DNA of 20,134 nt from positions 1 through 20,134 of the forward strand of contig JACDGR010000016.1 of NCBI GenBank assembly GCA_013821525.1, written 5' to 3'. The position numbers were made by a program, and so were the translations under genes. Below, in pieces: positions 1 through 5,899 of this stretch (position 1 is its first letter; every line of letters begins with the position of its first letter). This stretch comes from Actinomycetota bacterium. GTDB taxonomy: Bacteria; Actinomycetota; Thermoleophilia; Gaiellales; Gaiellaceae. Under the pieces are notes generated by a model. It saw only the letters and a program-made list of their open reading frames with translations. It did no database searches and was not told the origin of the DNA.

Positions 1-163
1 GCTCCGCGGCCTGCCGCTCGGCAGCGGCCACAAGCTCAGCAGCCTGCCGCTCGGCAGCGGCCAGAAGCTCGGCAGCCTCCTGCTCGGCGGCGGCCAGAAG
101 CTCAGCAGCCTGCTGCTCGGCAACGGCCACAAGCTCGGCAGCCTCCTGCTCGGCGGCGGCCCG
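1..163. repeat. Tandem 33-bp repeat (about 4.9 copies)
   Basis: A 33-bp unit recurs with scattered substitutions, mostly CAG/CGG, GAG/CAG or GCC/GCT codon changes on the minus strand. The period is exactly 11 codons and the frame is preserved, so the repeat is best explained as coding for the coiled coil rather than as a regulatory array. Such arrays expand and contract by slippage. Confidence 0.8.
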
Positions 164-196
164 AAGCTCGACCGGCCGCTTAGAGCCAACGGTCAC
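1..196 (-). CDS. Coiled-coil protein of 11-residue repeats (N-terminal part, runs off the left edge)
   Basis: Reading the minus strand from a GTG at 196-194 gives MTVGSKRPVEL followed by nearly five copies of an 11-residue unit of the form (L/V)AAAE(Q/R)(E/Q)AAEL, open to the window edge. Ala, Glu and Leu recur at fixed places in an 11-residue period, the pattern of hendecad (right-handed) coiled coils. A GAGG motif lies about 3 nt upstream of the GTG, rather close for a ribosome site, so the exact start is uncertain. Only 65 residues are visible and no catalytic domain can be seen. Coiled-coil scaffold, DivIVA-like and histone-like proteins are all possible; I do not recognise the family. 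The low complexity also leaves room for a non-coding repeat, but the frame stays open and the variation between units is conservative. Confidence 0.5.
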   Translation of the reverse strand, partial: MTVGSKRPVELRAAAEQEAAELVAVAEQQAAELLAAAEQEAAELLAAAERQAAELVAAAERQAAE

Positions 197-670
197 AATC
201 CTCGGTATACACCCCACCCCCGGCCCCTGCAACAGGGAAGACTGCCGCCGTCGTCTACATCCTCGACCGGGCGATACTTCCCGCCCAGACCACTCGCAGC
301 GGCGTAGGCTGGTGGTTAGGCCCTAAGGAAGGTGGGTGTCGGGATATCCGGCAGAACCGTGGGCTTGTACTTGACGAGTTGCTCCGGTCAGTCACCCGAC
401 GAAGCCTGGGTGGGATCGTCGCGGTAACTTCGCAGCGTGAAGATTCTTCGGCCCACGGCAAGCCTCGCGAAGCGCATCAGGCCCCGGCCCTACGAGGTGA
501 CGAAGGCATCCTCGCCTACGCTCGCCGCAGGCGACGGAGAGCTCTCTGCCCGATAGATGTAGAGGCCGAAGTCGATGGCAGCGACAACCGCTGCAAAGAC
601 CGCCTCTGTTTGAACGCCGCGAGCGTACGACAGCTCGTCAAACTCAGGAACCGCGACTCCATGCACCGAG
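197..670. other. Stretch with no convincing gene
   Basis: Short open frames on both strands (for example 379-681 plus and 255-461 minus) have no recognisable motif and no good ribosome site. The only structure I notice is a small inverted repeat, TTAGG-C-CCTAA, at 316-326. The stretch lies between the start of the leftward coiled-coil gene and the end of the GGDEF gene, so it can hold the promoter of the former and the 3' region of the latter. Confidence 0.5.
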
Positions 671-1738
671 TTAGCGCCTAGAGTCGAGGAGGTTTGCGTC
701 TGCGTGCGCGATCAGTTCGTCGAGGTTGTCGCCGGGTCCTGCCTGGGCCAGACCGAAACTGATCGAGTGCTCTGGGTGGACTGCGTTCAGTGTCTCGGCG
801 ATCAGTTCGAAGCGGTTGTTTGCCGGCGGAATGTCGATGTGGGGCATTGCGCAGATGAACTCGTCGCCGCCGTAGCGGACGATCAAGTCGTAGGGGCGCA
901 GATGGGCGTGGAGCGCCAACCCGACATCGCGCAGCAGCTGGTCGCCGGCGAGATGTCCTTGGCTGTCGTTGACGGCCTTCAGTCCGTTCACATCGACGAA
1001 CGCGACCACGAGTTTTCCTTCGGTGCGCTGCGCACGTTCGAGTTCGTTCCCGAGCTCTGCGAGGCCGATCGCACGGATGCGAGCGCCCGTCAGTTCGTCC
1101 GTGTAGGTGCGCAACGCCTCCGCCCGGTCACGGGCCGCTTCCTTACGGTCGGCGGCCGCCCGCTTTCGATCCTCCGCAGCCTTCGCACGATCGAGCGCAG
1201 CACGTGCACGATCCTGGGTCACCCGCATCAGGATCTCCTCGCGCGTCGCGCCCGCTCCTCTCCACCCTTCCTGCTGACGCGCCAGCGTATCCCGGGCCTC
1301 TGCGCCCAGATCCCGCAAGCTCGCTGCCTGATCGCGTTCTGCGGCCGTGCCTAGACGGGCAGCGGCCGTCTCATCTCTCGCCTCAGACACCTCCTCGCGG
1401 TCCTCGGTTGTGTGCTGCCGCTCGGCTCGTGTCCGCGCGTGATCCGCCGGGTTGCTGCCACCGCTCTCGTAATCCTGATCGGCCGCCTGCTGATCCTTGT
1501 CAGAGCTGATCTGATCGCTGTCGCTTGAGGTTTGATCGCGGTCAGCCCAGGTCTGATCACGATCGGCCGCCGTCTGGTCCTCGTCGGCGAGCGTCTGCCT
1601 CTGCTCGAGCGCCGAGATGTCCTCGACACCCGCCGACCCAGCGGCAACGGACAGGTTCGCCCCACAACTCAGGCAAACGGGCCTATCGATCGACGCGCCG
1701 CAATGAGCGCAGCGATCCTCATCCGGCAGTGAGTCCAC
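671..1738 (-). CDS. Zinc-ribbon/heptad-repeat/GGDEF diguanylate cyclase
   Basis: A 355-residue protein predicted to make cyclic di-GMP from two GTP. Residues 10-25 contain two CxxC knuckles (CAHC and CLSC), a probable zinc ribbon. Residues 50-91 are six Asp-rich seven-residue units (LADEDQT, AADRDQT, WADRDQT, SSDSDQI and so on). Residues about 117-210 are Arg/Ala/Asp-rich helical sequence. The GGDEF domain fills 212-355: metal Asp in FVDVNGLK near 249, signature RYGGDEF at 288-294, and an RxxD product-inhibition site (RPYD) exactly five residues before GGDEF. Catalysis and feedback inhibition therefore both look intact. The usual C-terminal LYxAK is reduced to LLDSRR. No membrane segment is seen, so it should be cytosolic. 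The GTG start is supported by GAGGAGGT six bases upstream. It lies 84 bp downstream of, and in line with, a small unknown gene. Confidence 0.9.
   Translation of the reverse strand: MDSLPDEDRCAHCGASIDRPVCLSCGANLSVAAGSAGVEDISALEQRQTLADEDQTAADRDQTWADRDQTSSDSDQISSDKDQQAADQDYESGGSNPADHARTRAERQHTTEDREEVSEARDETAAARLGTAAERDQAASLRDLGAEARDTLARQQEGWRGAGATREEILMRVTQDRARAALDRAKAAEDRKRAAADRKEAARDRAEALRTYTDELTGARIRAIGLAELGNELERAQRTEGKLVVAFVDVNGLKAVNDSQGHLAGDQLLRDVGLALHAHLRPYDLIVRYGGDEFICAMPHIDIPPANNRFELIAETLNAVHPEHSISFGLAQAGPGDNLDELIAHADANLLDSRR
1466..1591 (-). repeat. Six 21-bp (7-codon) units coding xxDxDQT repeats
   Basis: Within the GGDEF gene six consecutive seven-residue units share a D-x-D-Q core. 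The Asp spacing is regular, giving a highly acidic helical or metal-binding-like linker between the zinc ribbon and the rest of the protein. The DNA units have diverged, so selection seems to act on the protein pattern rather than the DNA. Confidence 0.7.
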
Positions 1739-1742
1739 GGTT

Positions 1743-1750
1743 ACCTCCTC
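1743..1750 (-). promoter_or_regulatory. Strong ribosome binding site that fixes the GTG start of the GGDEF gene
   Basis: On the minus strand the sequence reads GAGGAGGTAACC immediately before GTG (1738-1736). This near-complete anti-16S match supports the GTG rather than any downstream codon as start. Confidence 0.75.
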
Positions 1751-1822
1751 ACGTGCCTTTCCGCTCGCACCCTCAAACTCCTTCTCAAACGCAAACGAGA
1801 CTCACCGTCCTGACTCTTTGTG

Positions 1823-2149
1823 TCAGTTGACCCGCCTCGGCGCGAGCAAGCGAAGCTCTGAAAGCCGATGAACGAGCTCCTGCAGCACACCGGTCTGCAT
1901 GACCACGCTGGCGATGACAAAGTCGCCGCCCGAGCGCCCGACAACGAGCGTCCGTTCTCCGTCGAGCCGCTCCCCGGCATTCTCTCCGAGACGGAAGCCG
2001 CGCACCTCGTCGAAGCCGATCATGCGCCTTACCGCTTCCTCACCATCGTTGCGGCCGGTAAGCACGACCGCTGTCGTGTCGAATTCGAACCGTCCGAGAA
2101 ACGTTTGGCCGCCCGGCTCCCGCCACTTGACGGCATATGAAGCTCCCAT
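1823..2149 (-). CDS. Small conserved-looking protein of unknown function (108 aa)
   Basis: From the ATG at 2149-2147 (MGASYAVKW) to a TGA at 1823 the frame codes a compact soluble 108-residue protein. It alternates short beta-like stretches (FLGRFEFDTTAVVLTGR, RTLVVGRSGGDFVIASVVM) and ends in a helix (VLQELVHRLSELRLL). No signal peptide or membrane segment is visible. I do not recognise the family; the size and beta-then-helix order would fit a small PH-like or beta-barrel fold, but that is only an impression. The frame stays open further upstream to 2461, yet that part has a different, low-quality composition, so I prefer the internal ATG; its ribosome site (GGGAAG) is weak. It precedes the GGDEF gene in the same direction and may share a transcript. 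Confidence 0.5.
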   Translation of the reverse strand: MGASYAVKWREPGGQTFLGRFEFDTTAVVLTGRNDGEEAVRRMIGFDEVRGFRLGENAGERLDGERTLVVGRSGGDFVIASVVMQTGVLQELVHRLSELRLLAPRRVN

Positions 2150-2498
2150 CGGTCGAAGACTTCCCGCAGCCGACCGCTCCGGCGTGAGAGGACCTGCTGA
2201 TCCTGATGCGGGAAACCGCAGTGCAGTACGCCTCGATCTCATTGACGCCACGTCGCCCTGTTTCGGACTTGTTGTCGACACACGTGAAGAATGCAAAGCA
2301 ACCGAAAAGGAACCCACGCACGCCCCGCAGGCGATCAGCCAACCGGCTCGCGATTGCAAGCCAGCCCGATCGGGCCGCAACGGTCCTGTCACGGCACGAC
2401 TTCGCCTGCCCGCCACTGGCGCAATCACTGGCGCACAACCCACCGTGTTCGCGCAGAACAAGCTTTTTTGCAGGGACTCCTCGAACTACGCTCGAAGC
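2150..2498. other. Stretch with no convincing gene
   Basis: This is probably the upstream region of the leftward two-gene unit. Open frames on both strands lack recognisable motifs. A run of T at 2464-2469 lies just before the tRNA fragment. Confidence 0.4.
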
Positions 2499-2541
2499 TT
2501 CCTAAACCGCGTGCACAAGTTCGATTCTTGTCGGGGGCACG
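2499..2541 (+). pseudogene. 3' part of a tRNA-Arg(CCT) gene: probable attachment-site scar
   Basis: Starting in the anticodon loop (TTCCTAA, anticodon CCT at 2501-2503) the sequence continues as a tRNA 3' half: 3' anticodon strand ACCGC, a short variable loop, a perfect 5-bp T stem (2515-2519 with 2527-2531) around TTCGATT, an acceptor strand CGGGGGC (2532-2538) and discriminator A. The bases before 2499 (GAAGC) cannot pair with ACCGC, and neither a D arm nor a GCCCCCG acceptor strand is present, so the 5' half is missing. A tRNA 3' end starting at the anticodon loop is the classic duplicate left by tyrosine-integrase insertion. Given its orientation, the intact tRNA would lie to the left, outside the window, and the inserted element between the two. 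Confidence 0.7.
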
Positions 2542-2600
2542 TTTTTCATGGCTTTGGCTAACGGATTCAGCCGGGACTGCGAGTCGCTTTCCAGGCACCG

Positions 2601-2619
2601 TGTAGCGAATGTGTAGCGA
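2601..2619. repeat. Two direct copies of TGTAGCGA in 11-bp phase
   Basis: TGTAGCGA occurs at 2601-2608 and again at 2612-2619, about 60 bp past the tRNA 3' end. Closely spaced helically phased repeats beside an attachment site resemble arm or accessory binding sites of recombinases, but nothing else proves this. Confidence 0.4.
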
Positions 2620-2710
2620 CAAGGCTTTCGAATCTGGTGGTGCAGGGGATAACCGTGGCGTGCCACGCCGTCGCGCTCCACTATCCCCTTCGCAGCTGGC
2701 GTGGAGCCGA

Positions 2711-3276
2711 GTGAAGCGGCACGACCGAGTTGACTTCGATCTCGCGGACGGCTGGCAAGCTACGGCGTGGCTCGTGAATCAAGGCGGTCGTCCGGCCGTA
2801 TCCGGCCTGTTTGTCTTTCCGACTACAGCCGAGGTTCCTCAGGGAGGGATGACTCAGCCGGTCGTGGCGAAGTTCAGCCTTGACCTCGTGATTGAGGAAG
2901 CACGGCGGCGGCAGCAGACTCTCCGTTTCGATGGTGAGATGGGCGAAGTGATGAACGCCCTCGTCAACACGTTCATCGGGTATGTAGGCGAAACACCAGC
3001 TGCACACACGCGCCGCGGGCGGCGACGCCTGAACGTGAGGTCGCGCTGGTTCTTGATTACCTTCGCTTGCGGCGGAAGCTCACTATCTCAGCCGCTCACG
3101 AGGAGTTGACCAGAACGTGGCACTACAAGCCGCGTTATATCCAGATACGACTTGCTCGCGCGCGGGAAGGTGGCTACCTCCAAAGTGACGATGAAGGCGA
3201 ACGGCTCGGGCCGTCAGTTGACAAGCAGGTTGAGCGCGCATCGAAGCGGTGGCTTTCGAGCCGCCACGGTGACTAG
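2711..3276 (+). pseudogene. Frameshifted unknown gene of the accessory region
   Basis: A GTG at 2711 with GGAG five bases upstream opens VKRHDRVDFDLADGWQ and runs through a plausible soluble sequence to about 3,010 (VNTFIGYVGETPA). The same protein then appears to continue one frame over (PEREVALVLDYLRLRRKLT) to a TGA at 3276. In the first frame the sequence turns into Arg-rich nonsense at that point, while the second frame acquires good codon use, so a single-base indel between about 3,000 and 3,027 is the simplest reading. The C-terminal half is charged and helical with a YKPRYIQIRLARAREGGYL segment that could be DNA-binding. I cannot name the family. It is followed by other remnants of mobile-element genes. 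Confidence 0.5.
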
Positions 3277-3405
3277 ACCTAGTCGGCAGCGCCCGAAACA
3301 GCACCCGAACGTAAGCGAGCCGGCGGCTTCATTTCACGACCAGTAGCGAACAGGCACCTATCGTCGCTAGGTACGCCCGCCCGCTGAGACAAAGCTCCGC
3401 GGGCA

Positions 3406-3585
3406 ATGCCCGCGCCAGCCAACAGCCGCCCGCTCCTCTGGGACATCCAGGATTACCTCGCCCGCATCGTCCGTCTGCGCGAAGCGATCGCTGACGGGGA
3501 GTCGATCGCGTTCCTCGAGATCGTGCTCGAGGGACTTGAACACGACCTGTATGGAACCGTTTGCCGGCTGGGTGGAGTCGGCTAG
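3406..3585 (+). CDS. Small helical protein (59 aa) of the accessory region
   Basis: ATG at 3406 opens a 59-residue frame whose centre (DIQDYLARIVRLREAIADGE, then FLEIVLEGLEHDLYG) is a clear amphipathic helical pair with regular Leu/Ile spacing. The stop TAG overlaps the GTG of the following ATPase remnant by one base (TAGTG), an operon-like junction that argues both were once real genes. The ribosome site is weak. I do not know a function; small helical proteins of this sort commonly sit beside replication or primase-like genes in actinobacterial integrative elements. Confidence 0.45.
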   Translation: MPAPANSRPLLWDIQDYLARIVRLREAIADGESIAFLEIVLEGLEHDLYGTVCRLGGVG

Positions 3586-3932
3586 TGCCCACGAACGAAC
3601 AATGTCTCGCCGACACGCTCGCGGCGTTCGTCGACCGTTACGTCTACCTCAGCGCGAGCGCGCGACACGCCGTCGTGCTGTGAATCCTTCACACGTGGGC
3701 GTTTGAGGCGGCGCTCGGGACGCCGTACCTGTTCGTAACGGCGCCAGAAAAGCGAAGTGGCAAGACCAGGCTCTTGGAGATCCTCGAGCTGCTTGTACGG
3801 AGACCGTGGAAGATCATTCAGCCCAGCGAAGCGGTGTTGTTCCGGAAGGTTGACGCGGAGCATCCAACGCTACTACTTCGAACCTTCGGCAGTCTCTTTG
3901 GCCTGAGTTCTCCACGAGGCACGGCGTCCTAA
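3585..3932 (+). pseudogene. Broken DUF3631-like P-loop ATPase (element replication type)
   Basis: From GTG 3585 the frame reads VPTNEQCLADTLAAFVDRYV, reaches an in-frame TGA at 3681-3683 where Trp would be expected (AVVL-stop-ILHTWAFEAA), and goes on through APEKRSGKTRLLEILELLV, a Walker-A-like SGKT segment, to RKVDAEHPTLLL. Here the family's expected acidic Walker B continuation is lost and the frame ends as nonsense at 3932. The order helix, LHTWAFEAA-like, EKRSGKTRLLE, KVD..PTLLL resembles DUF3631 ATPases found with primase-polymerases on actinobacterial mobile elements; that assignment is from memory of the family. Two independent lesions make it a dead gene. Confidence 0.55.
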
Positions 3933-4188
3933 TCTTCGATGCCTCGGAGCCTGAGTACTGGAGCGCGCAAGACGCCGACGACGCGAGCTTTCTTCCCGAG
4001 GCTCCGCTTTCGTTGCCTGTCGAGATCGATGTTCTATGGTGCGTCGTGGGTCGACATCTACTCCGCTACAGGCCTTCGGATGGGTGGCACGGGTTTCCCG
4101 CAGCGAACTAGCGTGCCTCATCCAAGCGCGGGTCAACGCCAGAAGTCGTTCTCGACCCCGACCGCGTGGAGATTGAGTGGAGGCAGAG
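3933..4188. other. Decayed coding-like stretch
   Basis: One plus-strand frame (codons from 3854 to the TAG at 4109-4111) keeps a coding-like composition (LIFDASEPEYW, LPEAPLSLPVEIDVLW) but has no start codon, so it is probably a remnant of an accessory gene. No family is recognised. Confidence 0.3.
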
Positions 4189-4371
4189 ATGAGGGTTTAC
4201 ATCTGGTGCGACGGCCGTCGGGCGAAATCGTCCGTTGGCGGGGACGTGCCGGTCGCGTCCTCGGCCGGATCGGCCACGATTGACGCGAGCAGGTGTTGCC
4301 TGGTCGAGTTGATCACGCGTAGGGCTCGGAGATTTGCGCGGGCGAAGCTCACGACCTCGTCGACACACTAG
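4189..4371 (+). CDS. Possible small ORF (60 aa)
   Basis: ATG at 4189 is preceded by a good ribosome site (GTGGAGG, five bases upstream) and opens a 60-residue frame beginning MRVYIWCDGRRAKSS with three Cys and a basic C-terminus. No motif is recognised and the surrounding DNA is decayed, so this may be the leading fragment of a former gene or chance. Just after it CTAGG and CCTAG (about 4,371-4,388) form a short inverted repeat. Confidence 0.25.
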   Translation: MRVYIWCDGRRAKSSVGGDVPVASSAGSATIDASRCCLVELITRRARRFARAKLTTSSTH

Positions 4372-4488
4372 GTTGACCAGCCTAGTCAGCCGGTATTACG
4401 GAAACGAACTCGCCTACTAGTCCCAGATGAGTCGATTGCGGCACCGTGGCGAGCGTGAGTCGCCATCTCTGAAAAGACCTCCAGGCGT

Positions 4489-4504
4489 CTCATCGTCACC
4501 TCAT
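4489..4504. promoter_or_regulatory. Direct repeat CTCATCG-N4-CTCAT, candidate response-regulator box 1
   Basis: CTCAT at 4489-4493 and at 4500-4504 are 11 bp apart, one helical turn, as for direct-repeat sites of OmpR-family regulators. The same arrangement with the same CTCATCG start recurs at 7254-7269 before the small-protein gene. A third CTCAT lies at 4519-4523, next to the ATG at 4527. The response regulator gene is between the two sites, so autoregulation is the natural inference. Confidence 0.55.
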
Positions 4505-4526
4505 TTACCTGCGCTCTACTCATCGC

Positions 4527-5174
4527 ATGCAGGTCGAACCTCAGCGGCACACAAGCTTCCGGAGAGGGGCTTACGGCTCGCGGACGGGAGTGTGGTCGCG
4601 GCTCGGCGGCCCGGCGGGGAATAGTCGTCTGACGGCAACGACGGCGTCGGTGCTGCTGATCCTGCTCGCAGTCGAATGCGCAACGCTCGTCTCGCTGCAG
4701 ACCTTTCTCTCCTGGCACATCTTCGTGGGCATGCTCCTCGTGCCGGTCGTGCTCCTGAAGATCGGCACCACCGGGTACCGGTTCCTGCGCTTCTACGCGA
4801 AGCACCACGAGTACGTCTCCGCAGGACCACCTCCGGCGCTGCTCCGCCTCCTCGGGCCGATCGTCGTGGTCTCCAGCACGGGTCTGTTCGCGACGGGGGT
4901 CGCGCTCGCTGCCCTCGGTCCGGGAACACGGCTCGTGTTGCCGCTCCACAAGGCGAGCTTCATCGTCTGGGTGGGTGCGATGTCCCTGCATGTGCTCGGT
5001 CATGTCACCAAGCTGCCGCGGCTCGCAGCCGCCGACGTTCGCGGTCCGCGGGTCGAAGGCTCGAGGACGCGAGCGGTGCTCCTCGCCGGCGCAATCGTGG
5101 TCGGTGCGATCCTCGCGGTTGCCACGGTTCCGTGGATCGCTCCGTGGGCGCACGCCATGCGTTTCGACGGCTGA
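4527..5174 (+). CDS. Five-span membrane cytochrome b-like protein
   Basis: A 215-residue membrane protein and first gene of the redox locus. Predicted spans are at about 38-56, 62-82, 108-130, 139-158 and 183-203. His residues sit in membrane positions: H64 (SWHIFVGM), H141 (LHKASF) and H155/H159 (LHVLGH); H141 and H155 are 14 apart, a spacing typical of heme b ligands in adjacent turns of bundle cytochromes. Loops at 83-94 and 160-182 are basic and should face the cytosol. I infer a heme-binding transmembrane electron carrier of cytochrome b561/DUF4405-like type, but the exact family is not certain. ATG 4527 is used; a GTG 21 codons on (VWSRLGGPAGN) is an alternative. A candidate regulator box lies 23-38 bp upstream of the ATG. 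Confidence 0.75.
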   Translation: MQVEPQRHTSFRRGAYGSRTGVWSRLGGPAGNSRLTATTASVLLILLAVECATLVSLQTFLSWHIFVGMLLVPVVLLKIGTTGYRFLRFYAKHHEYVSAGPPPALLRLLGPIVVVSSTGLFATGVALAALGPGTRLVLPLHKASFIVWVGAMSLHVLGHVTKLPRLAAADVRGPRVEGSRTRAVLLAGAIVVGAILAVATVPWIAPWAHAMRFDG

Positions 5175-5224
5175 GCATCGTGAAGCCGAGCGCCGTCGCA
5201 GTCTTCGAGGCGCACAATACGGCG

Positions 5225-5899
5225 ATGCGTGTCCTCGTCGTCGAAGACGAAGTGAAGCTCGGGAAGCTGCTCGTGCGGGGTCTCGGCGAAGAGGGGCACA
5301 TCGCTGACCTCGCCGAGGACGGCACGCGGGCGATCGGGATGGCCCGCGCAATGCAGTACGACGTCATCCTGCTCGACGTGATGCTGCCCGGGCTCGATGG
5401 CTATGGCGTCTGTCGCCGGCTCCGGCGCGACGGCATCTGGAGCCCGGTACTGATGCTGACGGCACGTGACGCCGTCGAGGATCGCGTCGAGGGACTCGAC
5501 GCGGGAGCCGACGATTACCTGATGAAGCCCTTCTCGTTCGAGGAGCTGCTTGCCCGGTTGCGCGCACTCGGGCGACGCGCCCCGCGCGAACGTCCATCCG
5601 TGATCGAGGTCGGCGACCTGCGGCTCAACCCGGCCGCACACCGGGCCTGGCGCGGCGAGGTCGAGCTCGATCTGTCGGCGAAGGAATTTGCCTTGCTCGA
5701 GCTGTTCATGCGTCATCCGGGAGCGGTGCTGACGCGAGACCAGTTGCTCGAGCGAGCGTGGGACATCGCCTTCGAGAACCGCTCGAACGTCGTCGACGTC
5801 TACATCCGGTATCTCCGCGAGAAGATCGACCGGCCGTTCGGAGCAGACTCCCTCGAGACGGTGCGGGGCGTCGGCTACCGACTGAAGGCGACCGCCTGA
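5225..5899 (+). CDS. OmpR-family response regulator
   Basis: A 224-residue two-domain regulator. The receiver (1-115) has the acidic pocket VVEDE with D8, phospho-acceptor D51 in VILLDVMLPG, T79 (MLTA) and K101 (LMKPF). The C-terminal winged helix (about 125-222) has the LSAKEFALLELFM and RSNVVDVYIRYLREKI helices and the RGVGYRL end of the OmpR/PhoB group. It should be phosphorylated by the kinase encoded next and bind direct repeats. The ATG at 5225 gives the canonical MRVLVVEDE start; an in-frame GTG at 5180 would only add a non-conserved leader. It begins 50 bp after the membrane protein gene and ends in a CTGA overlap with the kinase. Confidence 0.95.
   Translation: MRVLVVEDEVKLGKLLVRGLGEEGHIADLAEDGTRAIGMARAMQYDVILLDVMLPGLDGYGVCRRLRRDGIWSPVLMLTARDAVEDRVEGLDAGADDYLMKPFSFEELLARLRALGRRAPRERPSVIEVGDLRLNPAAHRAWRGEVELDLSAKEFALLELFMRHPGAVLTRDQLLERAWDIAFENRSNVVDVYIRYLREKIDRPFGADSLETVRGVGYRLKATA

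Noticed and set aside
1..163. CRISPR-like array at the left edge
   Set aside because: Units are contiguous, without unique spacers, and keep an 11-codon period in an open frame.
2040..2438. Minus-strand frame with VGCGKSST, resembling a P-loop
   Set aside because: The surrounding sequence shows no ATPase fold features, and the frame overlaps the better-supported small unknown gene and its upstream region.
2425..2622. 65-residue minus-strand ORF containing APDKNRTCARGLGS
   Set aside because: This is the antisense translation of the tRNA-Arg fragment, a well-known kind of spurious ORF.
3681..3683. In-frame TGA read as selenocysteine or Trp in the ATPase remnant
   Set aside because: No selenocysteine-type context is seen, TGA ends many intact genes in this window, and the gene is truncated further on; a nonsense mutation is simpler.
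4386..5351. 321-residue minus-strand open frame at the start of the redox locus
   Set aside because: Arg-rich low-complexity translation antisense to the membrane cytochrome-like gene.
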